Positions 1 to 6,134 of a DNA stretch of 27,034 bases are shown one piece after another. Position numbers and translations under genes: made by a program. This stretch comes from DASRBO01 sp035653595 (GTDB lineage: Bacteria; Actinomycetota; Acidimicrobiia; Acidimicrobiales; JAJPHE01): positions 1 to 27,034 of the forward strand of contig DASRBO010000127.1 in assembly GCA_035653595.1 (NCBI GenBank), read 5' to 3'. Position 1 is the stretch's first letter; each line of letters begins with the position of its first letter. Under the pieces are notes generated by a model. The model searched no databases and was not told the origin of the DNA. It worked only from the letters and a program-made list of their open reading frames with translations.

Positions 1-1
1 C

Positions 2-502
2 ACCGGCGGGCTGCACCTCGCTCAGCCGGTCGTGGCTGCAGCGTCGACTCCCGACGGCAACGGCTACTGGCTCTTCGCCCGCGACGGCAGGGTGTTCAGT
101 TTCGGCGACGCCGCCTTCAAGGGCTCCACCGGCGGGCTGCACCTGGCCCAGCCGGTGGTGGGAGGAGCGCCCACCCCCGACGGGAAGGGCTACTGGCTCT
201 TCGCCGCCGACGGCGGGGTGTTCAGTTTCGGCGACGCCGCCTTCGAGGGGTCACTCGGATCCACCCGGCTGGCCCGTCCCATCGTGGGCGGGGCGGCCAC
301 GGGCGACGGAAAGGGCTACTGGCTCTTCGCCGCCGACGGCGGGGTGTTCAGTTTCGGCGACGCCGGATTCGCAGGCTCGGCCGCCGGCGCCACCACGGCC
401 CCGGTGGTCGGCGGCCTCGGTACGGGCGACGGGCAGGGCTACCTCCTGGTGGCCAGCGACGGCTCGGTCTACCCGTTCGGCGACGCCATCGGAGGGGGAT
501 CG
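2..502 (+). repeat. Four in-frame tandem repeats, 126/126/126/123 bp
   Basis: Units begin at 2, 128, 254 and 380; a partial fifth begins at 503. Units 1 and 2 are nearly identical in DNA over their first ~30 bases and again over the FSFGDAAF part. Units 2 and 3 share a long identical stretch encoding KGYWLFAADGGVFSFGDA. This points to recent duplication or gene conversion between units. Unit 4 lacks one codon and is the most divergent. Confidence 0.85.
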
Positions 503-553
503 CTGTCGCGCCTGAGCCTGGCGCGGCCGGTCGTGGCCGTCGGGGCCGGGTGA
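2..553 (+). CDS. C-terminal part of a 42-residue-repeat (beta-propeller-like) protein, 5' truncated by the window
   Basis: The frame is open from the first bases of the window and stops at 551-553, so only the last ~183 codons are present. They consist almost entirely of four tandem units of about 42 residues, each carrying a GYWLFA-DGGVFSFGDA core with GS before the next unit, then a short cap. Such repeats occur in large, often secreted or surface proteins of Acidimicrobiia and probably build a propeller or solenoid of short beta strands; that fold is inferred. The missing N-terminus, which could carry a signal peptide or an enzymatic domain, prevents a functional call. The last unit is degenerate (YLLVASDGSVYPFGDA), as is common for a capping repeat. 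No function is assigned. Confidence 0.8.
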   Translation, partial: TGGLHLAQPVVAAASTPDGNGYWLFARDGRVFSFGDAAFKGSTGGLHLAQPVVGGAPTPDGKGYWLFAADGGVFSFGDAAFEGSLGSTRLARPIVGGAATGDGKGYWLFAADGGVFSFGDAGFAGSAAGATTAPVVGGLGTGDGQGYLLVASDGSVYPFGDAIGGGSLSRLSLARPVVAVGAG

Positions 554-655
554 CGCCTGACCCGCCAACGCCGGGCCGCCGACACGAGAGCGGACGACCA
601 GGAGAGCAGAGGACCACCTGAGCCGACGACCACGTGCCGGCCGGGCCCGCAGATG

Positions 656-677
656 ACTGCCTAGTCGGCTAGGTAGT
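656..677. terminator. Hairpin between convergent genes, possible terminator
   Basis: ACTGCCTAG (656-664) and CTAGGTAGT (669-677) form a nine-pair stem with one G-U pair and a TCGG loop. It overlaps the stop codon of the minus-strand DUF1707 gene and lies about 100 bases after the repeat-protein gene. No T-tract follows on either strand, so intrinsic termination is uncertain. The rest of 554-655 shows nothing recognisable. Confidence 0.35.
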
Positions 678-1020
678 GACGGGAGCCGTCGAGCGGGTCG
701 ACCCACACCCGGGTGAGCCGGCCCGAGGCCGGGTCGCGGAACACCTCGTGGGTGGGCCGCCAGGTCGGCGCCGGGGTGTCGGCGTGGCCGTGACGGCGGC
801 GGCGGCGCCGGCGGGTCGCGGCTGTTCCAGCCAGCAGGGGGAGGTCGGCGAAGACGGTATCGGCCTCCGCCCTCGTCCTCGAGCGGTTGAGGGCGTCGAG
901 GCGGCGTTCGAAGTCGTCGAGGTCGATGCGCTGGTCGATCAGATGGCGGCGCAGAGAATCGACCAGGGCGGAGCGCTCGGCGTCGGTCAGGCTGACCGAC
1001 CCCTCCCCGCTCCGGGTCAA
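661..1020 (-). CDS. DUF1707 (SHOCT-like) domain protein
   Basis: A 119-residue protein. Residues ~10-50 match the DUF1707 pattern common in actinobacteria: a short helical module with LTDAERSALVDSLRRHL, then IDLDDFERRLDAL and a RTRAEADTVFADLPLL ending. The family's role is unknown, and it is often found at the N-terminus of small membrane-associated proteins. Here a run of eight arginines (~74-81) follows, then a soluble-looking tail with no membrane segment. The start is TTG at 1018-1020, inside the stop of the upstream YbjQ gene (TTGA overlap), which implies translational coupling. The TTG choice is supported by the overlap and by the domain beginning just after it. Function unknown. Confidence 0.75.
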   Translation of the reverse strand: MTRSGEGSVSLTDAERSALVDSLRRHLIDQRIDLDDFERRLDALNRSRTRAEADTVFADLPLLAGTAATRRRRRRRHGHADTPAPTWRPTHEVFRDPASGRLTRVWVDPLDGSRHYLAD

Positions 1021-1364
1021 TCCAGCACTACGGCAGTGCCGTAGGCGATGATTTCGGTGAGGGACTGGCCCAGCTCGGAGGAGTCGAAGCGCATCCCCAC
1101 GATGGCGTCGGCCCCGACCACCTGGGCGTTCTCCACCATGCGGTCGATGGCGTGGCGACGGCTGTCCTCCAGCAGCTCGGTGTACTGGGGTACCTCGCCC
1201 CGGCGCAGCTGACGGAAGCTGGCCCCCACCATCCCCACCGCGCCCACGCTGCGCACCACCAGGCCGAAGACCGTGCCCCGCGACTCGAGCACCTGCCGGC
1301 CCGGAATCTCGAAGGTGGTGCTTATCGGCAGGGCATGGCCGGCCGCGCCCGGTTTCTCGTCCAT
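1017..1364 (-). CDS. YbjQ/UPF0145 family heavy-metal-binding-domain protein
   Basis: A 115-residue protein of the YbjQ family (Pfam PF01906). Typical features are the N-terminal beta strands (TTFEIPG, ESRGTVFGLVVRSV), the central GEVPQYTELLEDSRRHAIDRM helix and the ending GADAIVGMRFDSSE-TEIIAYGTAVVL. Family members are small pentameric proteins once proposed to bind metals; their role is unclear. I chose the ATG at 1362-1364 because it begins just before the conserved domain and lies seven bases after a TAGTCT -10 hexamer. A longer frame reaching 1418 would run into the phzF-like ribosome binding site. It is coupled by a TTGA overlap to the DUF1707 gene. Confidence 0.85.
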   Translation of the reverse strand: MDEKPGAAGHALPISTTFEIPGRQVLESRGTVFGLVVRSVGAVGMVGASFRQLRRGEVPQYTELLEDSRRHAIDRMVENAQVVGADAIVGMRFDSSELGQSLTEIIAYGTAVVLD

Positions 1365-1371
1365 GCCCGCC

Positions 1372-1377
1372 AGACTA
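1372..1377 (-). promoter_or_regulatory. -10 hexamer TAGTCT for the YbjQ gene (leaderless type)
   Basis: On the minus strand TAGTCT is followed by seven bases and then the ATG at 1364. This is the TANNNT spacing of leaderless actinobacterial transcripts, seen repeatedly in this window. Confidence 0.5.
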
Positions 1378-1419
1378 GGTCCGCGGGCCCGGTCGGGCCC
1401 GGCGCAGCGGAGGCCCACA

Positions 1420-2262
1420 TTGGCGCTCGCTTACTCCCTGGTCGACGTGTTCACCGACCGCCCGCTGGAAGGAAACCAGCTGGCGGTGTTCGACGACGCC
1501 AGCGCGCTGAGCGTCGAGCAGATGCAGCGCCTGGCGCGGGAGATGAACCTGGCCGAGTCTGTCTTCCTCCTCCCGCCCCGGGCCGGCGGGGCGGCCCGGC
1601 TGCGGATCTTCACCCCGCTGCTCGAGCTGCCCTTCGCCGGACATCCGGTGCTCGGCACCGCCTTCGTGGTCGGGCAGACCGACCGGTCCGACGTGTTGGA
1701 GCTGGAGACCGGAGCCGGGGCGATCGCCGTGGAGCTGACGAGGGAGGAGAACACGGTCGTCTTCGGCCGCATGCAGCAACCTGTGCCGACCTGGTCGGCC
1801 TTCGAGCGGGCCGACGAGCTGCTTGCCGCCCTCGGCGTCGAGCGGTCGGGCCTGCCGGTGGAGGCGTACCGCAACGGCCCGGTCCACGTCTACGTGGAGC
1901 TGGCCGACGAGGAGGCGGTTCGTGGCCTGGCTCCCGACATGGCCGCCCTGGCCCGGTTCGCCGGGGTGGGAGCCAACTGCTTCGCCGGGGGCGGCCGCCG
2001 CTGGCGCACGCGCATGTTCGGGCCCGGCCTCGGCGTCCCCGAGGATGCGGCCACCGGCTCGGCCGCTGGTCCGCTGGCCGTGCACCTCGCCCGCCACGGG
2101 CGGATCGACTTCGGAGACGAGATCGAGATCCGCCAGGGCATCGAGTTGGGGAGGCCGTCGCTGCTGCATGCCCGCGCACGGGGCAGTGACCGGGGGGTCG
2201 AGGCCGTGGAGGTCGCCGGCTCGGCGGTGATCGTGGGGCGGGGCGAGATCACCCGCTGGTAG
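1420..2262 (+). CDS. PhzF family epimerase/isomerase
   Basis: A 280-residue PhzF-fold protein, related to phenazine biosynthesis PhzF and diaminopimelate epimerase. The N-terminal signature YSLVDVFTDRPLEGNQLAVF is followed by MNLAESVFL, in which Glu46 matches the catalytic acid of PhzF. The C-terminal EDAATGSAAGPLAVHLA motif is also present. Most family members are isomerases of unknown substrate, and nothing here suggests phenazine synthesis. The start is TTG at 1420, preceded by GGAGG at 1409-1413 with a six-base spacer; that places the conserved strand at residue 5, the usual position. Longer in-frame starts would overlap the divergent YbjQ gene. The family call is firm; the substrate is unknown. 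Confidence 0.88.
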   Translation: MALAYSLVDVFTDRPLEGNQLAVFDDASALSVEQMQRLAREMNLAESVFLLPPRAGGAARLRIFTPLLELPFAGHPVLGTAFVVGQTDRSDVLELETGAGAIAVELTREENTVVFGRMQQPVPTWSAFERADELLAALGVERSGLPVEAYRNGPVHVYVELADEEAVRGLAPDMAALARFAGVGANCFAGGGRRWRTRMFGPGLGVPEDAATGSAAGPLAVHLARHGRIDFGDEIEIRQGIELGRPSLLHARARGSDRGVEAVEVAGSAVIVGRGEITRW

Positions 2263-2284
2263 GGAGGGAGTGCTGTACTGCGGC

Positions 2285-3031
2285 ATGCCTTCGTTCCGGA
2301 TCGTCGGGCCGGGCCGGGCCGGCCGCTCGCTGCAGCAGGCGCTGGTGTCCGCCGGCTGGGAGGGCCTCGTCCCCATCGGGCGGGGGGACCCGCTGGCCGG
2401 CGCGGCCGAGGGCGTGGACGTCCTCGTCATCGCCACCCGTGACCCGGACATCGCTTCGGTGGCGGCGGCCGTCCGGCCGGTGCCGACGACCACCGTGGTC
2501 CACCTGGCCGGGGCCCTGGGCACCGCCGTGCTGGAGCCCCACCCCCGGAGGGCGGCGGTCCACCCCCTCGTCGCCTTCCCGGATCCGGACACCGGGGCGG
2601 CCCGGCTGGCGGCGGGGGCGTGGTTCGGGGTGACCGCCGATGGCGACGTCCTAGACACTGCCTCCGCCCTGGTCGGCGCCCTAGGCGGCCGGCTGGTGAC
2701 GGTGGACGAGTCGAGCCGGGCCCTCTACCACGCCGCCGCCTGCGCGGCGGCCAACCACATGGTGGCCCTGATGGCCCACGTGCAGGAGCTCGGCCGGGGC
2801 GCCGGGGTGGAGTTGGCCGCTTTCCTCGACCTGGCCCGGGCCAACCTCGACAACGTCGCCGAGCGGGGCCCGGCGGCGGCGCTGACGGGGCCGGTCGCCC
2901 GGGGGGACTGGCCCACGGTGCTCGGTCACCTGGCTGCCATGCCGGAGGCCGAGCGGAGGCTGTACCGGGCCATGGCCGAGCGCGCCGCCCACCTGGCCGG
3001 CCGCAACGACCTGCCGTGGCCGCACGGCTAG
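2285..3031 (+). CDS. Rossmann-fold and DUF2520 domain protein (putative NAD(P)-dependent oxidoreductase)
   Basis: A 248-residue protein. An N-terminal dinucleotide-binding motif, FRIVGPGRAGRSLQQAL, is followed by VDVLVIATRDPDIASVAAAV and HLAGALGTAVL. This is the layout of the Rossmann-like plus DUF2520 family, relatives of pyrroline-5-carboxylate and F420-type reductases. The C-terminal helical half (YHAAACAAANHMVALM, with a conserved Asn-His) is the usual dimerisation and active-site region. Similar proteins often sit next to pantothenate genes in other bacteria; no such genes are seen here. The ATG at 2285 puts the glycine motif at the right distance. A GTG at 2270, overlapping a GGGAGGGAG stretch, is a possible alternative. 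Substrate unknown. Confidence 0.8.
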   Translation: MPSFRIVGPGRAGRSLQQALVSAGWEGLVPIGRGDPLAGAAEGVDVLVIATRDPDIASVAAAVRPVPTTTVVHLAGALGTAVLEPHPRRAAVHPLVAFPDPDTGAARLAAGAWFGVTADGDVLDTASALVGALGGRLVTVDESSRALYHAAACAAANHMVALMAHVQELGRGAGVELAAFLDLARANLDNVAERGPAAALTGPVARGDWPTVLGHLAAMPEAERRLYRAMAERAAHLAGRNDLPWPHG

Positions 3032-3041
3032 TCGCCGCCGG

Positions 3042-3047
3042 TAGCGT
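3042..3047 (+). promoter_or_regulatory. -10 hexamer TAGCGT ahead of the small basic ORF
   Basis: TAGCGT is followed by seven bases and a GTG at 3055, the leaderless spacing seen elsewhere in the window. It would drive the small ORF and the DUF2071 gene. Confidence 0.45.
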
Positions 3048-3054
3048 CGCAGGC

Positions 3055-3237
3055 GTGTCGGGCAACCTTCGGGACTACCGGCGTTACCCCCGGTACCCCA
3101 TCTACCCGGTGAACCGGGCCGGCCGCCGCCGCCACCACCCGGCGGCGAGGAAGCGACCTGCGCCCCGTTCCGTCCGGCCCGGCCTGGGCGCCCGCCTCGG
3201 CCGCCTGCTGCGGCGGATCTTCGGCCGGGCCCGCTGA
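3055..3237 (+). CDS. Small basic hypothetical protein (60 aa)
   Basis: A GTG-started frame of 60 codons. The product begins MSGNLRDYRRYPRYPIYPV and is otherwise dominated by Arg, Pro, Gly and Ala (about a third Arg); a short His-His and a C-terminal LGRLLRRIFGRAR amphipathic stretch stand out. I do not recognise a family. Three observations support its being real: a TAGCGT hexamer seven bases upstream, a start 23 bases after the preceding gene, and a stop that overlaps the ATG of the DUF2071 gene by one base (TGATG). High-GC DNA readily produces Arg-rich spurious frames, so confidence is moderate. It could act on nucleic acid or a membrane surface, but nothing shows that. Confidence 0.45.
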   Translation: MSGNLRDYRRYPRYPIYPVNRAGRRRHHPAARKRPAPRSVRPGLGARLGRLLRRIFGRAR

Positions 3238-3941
3238 TGCCGGGCTACCAGCCGGAGGAGAGCGTGCGCCTCCCGCTGGTGCGCCAGCGCTGGGACTCCA
3301 TCGCCTTCATCAACTGGCGCTACCCGCGCCCGCTGCTGTCGGCCCTGGTGCCGGCCCACCTGGAGGTCGAGGAGATCGACGGCTCCGCCTGGGTGACGAT
3401 GACACCGTTCGTGGCCCGGGCCACCCGGCTGGCAGGCCTGGGGCGGGTGCCGGACTTCCCCGAGACCAACCTGCGCACTTACGTCCGCACCCGGTCCGGG
3501 CGTGGGGCGGTGTGGTTCCTCTCGATCGAGGCGGCCAGCCCGGTGATGGTGGCCGGCGCCCGGGCCCTGCTCGGCGTCCCCTACCGCTGGGCGGTGATGT
3601 CGGCCCGCACCGGCGGCGAGCGCTGCGAATACCACAGCCGGCGCCGGGCCGACGGCCGCCACCATCACGTCGAGATATGGCCGGGCCCCCGGCTGGACCC
3701 GGCCCGGGTAGCGGTGCGGGATCACCTGCTGACCGGTCGCTGGCTGGCGGTGCCGCCCCGAGCCGGCGCCCGCCTGGCCGTGCCCGTGCACCACCAGCCG
3801 TGGGATCTGCACGCCGCCGAGGTGGGCCGGCTGGAGGAGGACCTGACGGCCGCGGCCGGCCTGCCTGCTCCGGAGGAGTCTCCGAACGCCCTCTGGAGCC
3901 CAGGTGTCGACGCCGTGCTGGGAGCGCCCCGCCGGGGGTGA
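3237..3941 (+). CDS. DUF2071 (YqjF-like) family protein
   Basis: A 234-residue protein with the DUF2071 layout: WDSIAFINWRYPRPLLSALVPAHLEVEEIDGSAWVTMTPF near the N-terminus, then PDFPETNLRTYVR and WFLSIEAASPVMVAGAR, followed by YRWAVM and a double-strand region. The family, which includes Bacillus YqjF, resembles the acetoacetate decarboxylase fold, but its function is not established. The ATG at 3237 overlaps the stop of the small basic ORF, so the two are probably translated together. The gene ends seven bases before the stop of the convergent MTHFR-like gene, leaving no room for a classical terminator. Confidence 0.85.
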   Translation: MPGYQPEESVRLPLVRQRWDSIAFINWRYPRPLLSALVPAHLEVEEIDGSAWVTMTPFVARATRLAGLGRVPDFPETNLRTYVRTRSGRGAVWFLSIEAASPVMVAGARALLGVPYRWAVMSARTGGERCEYHSRRRADGRHHHVEIWPGPRLDPARVAVRDHLLTGRWLAVPPRAGARLAVPVHHQPWDLHAAEVGRLEEDLTAAAGLPAPEESPNALWSPGVDAVLGAPRRG

Positions 3942-3948
3942 GCAGCCG

Positions 3949-4725
3949 TCAGCGCCGCCGCGCGGCCTCCAGCCTGGCGGCGACCTCGCGATAGCGGACC
4001 CCGGGGATCAGGTGGACCCCGTCGAAGCCGCCCCGCTCGGCGACCTCGTCGACCAGGGCGCAGGCCAGCTCGACGCCGGCGCCGGGGTCGGCGTCGACGG
4101 CGTCGATCCACTCGGTCGGCACATCGATCTCCGGCAGCTCGGCGGCCCACTTGCGGGCCCGGGCGGCGCTGGGCGGGACGAGCACCCCGGCGTAGACGCG
4201 TCCGGCGAACTCGACGCTCTCGCGCCAGGCGGCCAGGGCGTCGGCCCGGAAGGAGGCCTGAACGAAGAGCAGGTCGGCTTCCGCCTTCCACGGCGGCAGC
4301 GGGCCCAACCTGGTGGTCACCCCCACCCGGGGCAGGATGCCGGACTGGGAGAAGGCGGCGAAGTGGCGCACCTCGTCCATCATCGACCGCACGTTCAACT
4401 CGCCGGTGCGCCGGCCCGATGCCGGCCGGTCGCCGTAGACAAGAAGGAACTCGTCCACCCCGTAGGCGGCCGCCGTCAGCAGATCGCGCCGGAAGCCCAG
4501 CAGGTTGCGGTCGCGGGCGTTGACGCAGGCGACCGAGCGGCCCCCCATCTGGTCCACTTCGTGGGCCACTGCCACGCTGGAGACGGTCGCCCGGCCCAGG
4601 TGGTTGTCCGGCACCAGGAAGGCGGTGGCGATCCGGCTCATCACCCCGATCTGGTGCCGCACCGGCATGAGGTTCGGCCTGGTGGGGGGCTGGATCTCGC
4701 AGATGAGCTCGAAGTCGCCGGCCAT
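3949..4725 (-). CDS. Methylenetetrahydrofolate reductase-like protein
   Basis: A 258-residue TIM-barrel protein of the MetF/MTHFR family (PF02219), which uses FAD to interconvert methylene- and methyl-tetrahydrofolate. Visible family residues are Glu10 (CEIQPP, the catalytic Glu region), the VDEFLLVYGD strand with Asp99, and Gln156 in LLFVQASF. The identity is low: the usual EFFPPK start is replaced, and the chain is shorter than E. coli MetF (~296 aa). A paralogue acting on another folate or one-carbon substrate is therefore possible. The start ATG (4723-4725) lies six bases after a TAGCCT hexamer. It is divergent from the PheS-like ligase, and glyA at the end of the window also belongs to one-carbon metabolism. 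Confidence 0.75.
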   Translation of the reverse strand: MAGDFELICEIQPPTRPNLMPVRHQIGVMSRIATAFLVPDNHLGRATVSSVAVAHEVDQMGGRSVACVNARDRNLLGFRRDLLTAAAYGVDEFLLVYGDRPASGRRTGELNVRSMMDEVRHFAAFSQSGILPRVGVTTRLGPLPPWKAEADLLFVQASFRADALAAWRESVEFAGRVYAGVLVPPSAARARKWAAELPEIDVPTEWIDAVDADPGAGVELACALVDEVAERGGFDGVHLIPGVRYREVAARLEAARRR

Positions 4726-4731
4726 CCGGCG

Positions 4732-4737
4732 AGGCTA
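4732..4737 (-). promoter_or_regulatory. -10 hexamer TAGCCT for the MTHFR-like gene
   Basis: On the minus strand TAGCCT, six bases, then the ATG at 4725: leaderless-type promoter. An identical TAGCCT lies on the plus strand at 4766-4771, so the two divergent transcripts would start about 55 bp apart. Confidence 0.55.
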
Positions 4738-4765
4738 TGCCGTGGAGGCCCGGGCCGGCCTTCGG

Positions 4766-4771
4766 TAGCCT
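4766..4771 (+). promoter_or_regulatory. -10 hexamer TAGCCT for the ligase leader
   Basis: TAGCCT is followed seven bases later by the GTG of the leader peptide at 4779. The transcript would begin at or next to this GTG, giving a ~150-base leader before the ligase start at 4932. Confidence 0.5.
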
Positions 4772-4774
4772 TGG

Positions 4775-4880
4775 GCCCGTGAGAGCAGTCAGGTGGCGCC
4801 GATTTAGCGGCCCCTCGGCCCGTTACGGGTCCTCAGGGGCGATCGCCGCGCGCTGACGGGCGGCCGCCTGGGGCGGTCCG
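4775..4880 (+). ncRNA. Structured mRNA leader of the PheS-like ligase, candidate attenuator
   Basis: Three strong pairings are visible. A closing stem joins GCCCGT (4775-4780) to ACGGGC (4856-4861). Within it, CCCCT (4811-4815) pairs with AGGGG (4835-4839), enclosing GGCCCG (4817-4822) against CGGGTCC (4826-4832) with one bulged T and a TTA loop. A second hairpin pairs CGGCCGCC (4861-4868) with GGCGGTCCG (4872-4880), also with one bulged T. GCGGC (4807-4811) can alternatively pair with GCCGC (4845-4849). The hairpins overlap and follow a short peptide ORF, the arrangement of translation-coupled leaders. There is no T-tract, so intrinsic termination is doubtful. I do not recognise a known riboswitch class. 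Confidence 0.5.
4779..4856 (+). CDS. Putative 25-residue leader peptide upstream of the PheS-like ligase
   Basis: GTG at 4779 opens a 25-codon frame ending in TGA at 4854-4856. The product starts MRAVRWRRFSG and has six Arg in all plus single Trp, Phe and Tyr residues. The early codons include AGA, AGG, CGA and TTT, which are rare in this high-GC sequence. It sits seven bases after a TAGCCT hexamer, so it would be read from a leaderless transcript, and its codons overlap the leader hairpins. The obvious reading is a regulatory peptide sensing charged tRNA, though no single codon dominates. A bioactive or substrate peptide for the ligase is an alternative. Expression is not proven. Confidence 0.45.
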   Translation: MRAVRWRRFSGPSARYGSSGAIAAR

Positions 4881-4931
4881 GGGCCGAGGGGCATCTCCTC
4901 CATCCGACCGTCCACCCCAGGAGCCGCTCCC

Positions 4932-6077
4932 GTGCCCGTCCACCTCTCTCCCGAACAACTGGCCCGCGACCTCTCGCTGCGAGATCTCACGGATCCCGCC
5001 GAGGGCCCCCACGCCATGCAGCACCTCGTCCTCGACGCCGTCGCCGCCCTCAGCTCCACCTGGCCGGTGCTGGTGCGCTGGTCACCCGGCCCCCGGGTCG
5101 TGCCCATCGAGGACAACTACGACAACCTGCTGATCAACCCGGCGGCGGTCAGCCGCGACGCCCGCTACACCCGCTACGTCGATGACTGCCTGATGCTGCG
5201 CAGCCACTCCTCGGCCATGGTGCCGCCGGCGCTGCGGGCCCTGGCGGCGATGGACGGGACGGGCGACTACCTGCTGGTCTGCCCCGGGATGGTCTACCGG
5301 CGCGACGCCATCGACTGGCAGCACACCGGCACCCCCCACCAGCTCGACCTGTGGCGGATCACCCGGGCCCCGATGACCGGAGCGGACCTGGACCAGATGG
5401 TGGCCAGGCTGGCGGCCGCCCTGGCGCCGGGCCGGGCCTACCGGGTCGAGCCCAGGAGCCACCCCTACACCCTCGACGGCGCCCAGGTGGACGTGGCCAC
5501 CGACTCGGGGTGGATGGAGGTGTGGGAGTGCGGTCTGGCCCATCCCGAGGTGCTCGCCCGCGCCGGGCTGGCCGGCTGGAGCGGGCTGGCCCTGGGGATG
5601 GGGCTCGACCGCCTGCTGATGCTGCGCAAGGGCATCCCCGACATCCGGCTCATGCGGGTGTCGGACCGGAGGGTCGCCTCCCAGATGCAGGACCTGGCCC
5701 CCTACCGGCCCGTGTCCTCCATGCCCGCCGTCCGGCGGGATCTGTCCATCGCCGTGGAGGGCGACGACGACGCCGAGACCCTCGGCGACCGGGTCCGCGA
5801 CGCCCTCGGTGCGGATGCCGACGCCGTCGAGGAGGTGGCGGTGCTCTCGTCGACCGACTACGCCGAGGTTCCCGAGGCGGCCAGGAGCCGGCTCGGCATG
5901 GTCCCCGGCCAGCGCAACCTGCTGGTCAGCGTGGTGCTCAGGCACCTCGGGCGGACCCTGACCGCCGAGGAGGCCAACGGCCTGCGCGACCGGGTCTACG
6001 CCGCCCTCCACCGGGGCGGCGTCCACCAGTGGGCCACCGGTGCCCCACCCCAGCCCGCTCCGGCCGTGCCCGGCTGA
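4932..6077 (+). CDS. PheS-like class II aminoacyl-ligase fused to an FDX-ACB domain, unknown substrate
   Basis: A 381-residue protein. Residues ~55-245 are a PheRS alpha-type catalytic core: LRSHSSAM (89-96), motif 2 VYRRDAIDWQH (121-131) with PHQ (135-137), and motif 3 GLALGMGLDRLLML (218-231) ending in PDIRL. Residues ~258-368 are an FDX-ACB anticodon-binding-like domain with PAVRRDLSIAV (265-275). The chain thus resembles single-subunit mitochondrial PheRS, not bacterial PheS/PheT. The PheS stretch FPFTEPS, whose Phe residues contact the substrate, is HPYTLDG (177-183), and the FHQ-EG motif is PHQLDL, so phenylalanine is unlikely as substrate. Databases include 'PheS-related mystery ligases', and this may be one (from memory). 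Start: GTG with AGGAG at 4919-4923, spacer eight. It may charge a tRNA or modify another acceptor. Confidence 0.85.
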   Translation: MPVHLSPEQLARDLSLRDLTDPAEGPHAMQHLVLDAVAALSSTWPVLVRWSPGPRVVPIEDNYDNLLINPAAVSRDARYTRYVDDCLMLRSHSSAMVPPALRALAAMDGTGDYLLVCPGMVYRRDAIDWQHTGTPHQLDLWRITRAPMTGADLDQMVARLAAALAPGRAYRVEPRSHPYTLDGAQVDVATDSGWMEVWECGLAHPEVLARAGLAGWSGLALGMGLDRLLMLRKGIPDIRLMRVSDRRVASQMQDLAPYRPVSSMPAVRRDLSIAVEGDDDAETLGDRVRDALGADADAVEEVAVLSSTDYAEVPEAARSRLGMVPGQRNLLVSVVLRHLGRTLTAEEANGLRDRVYAALHRGGVHQWATGAPPQPAPAVPG

Positions 6078-6078
6078 G

Positions 6079-6126
6079 CCCTCGCGAGGGAGCGGCGGTC
6101 GGACCTGGCGGGCCGGCCAGCCGGCC
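6079..6126. terminator. GC-rich hairpins between convergent genes
   Basis: Two inverted repeats fill the gap between the ligase and CoA-transferase stops: the palindrome CCCTCGCGAGGG at about 6079-6090, and GGCCGG (6111-6116) / CCGGCC (6121-6126) with a CCAG loop. Neither has a T-tract. They could stall polymerase in both directions, but termination is inferred from position only. Confidence 0.4.
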
Positions 6127-6134
6127 GTCTCAGC

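Noticed and set aside
2..502. Possible CRISPR-like array because of regular spacing.
   Set aside because: The repeats are contiguous in-frame coding units with no spacers.
4791..4802. AGGTGGCGCCGA in the ligase leader resembles a T-box antiterminator core (AGGGTGG-ACCGCG).
   Set aside because: The conserved A is G here, there is no room for stem I and a specifier loop between the hexamer at 4766 and this point, and no T-tract terminator follows. Coincidence is more likely.
4775..4861. Possible tRNA or tRNA-like gene because of the closing stem GCCCGT/ACGGGC.
   Set aside because: No T-arm GTTC/GATTC motif, anticodon arm of normal size, or cloverleaf spacing could be fitted.
4864..4873. CCGCCTGGGG recalls the 3' conserved block of the ZTP riboswitch.
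   Set aside because: The required 5' partner motif is absent and the block is explained by the 4861-4880 hairpin.
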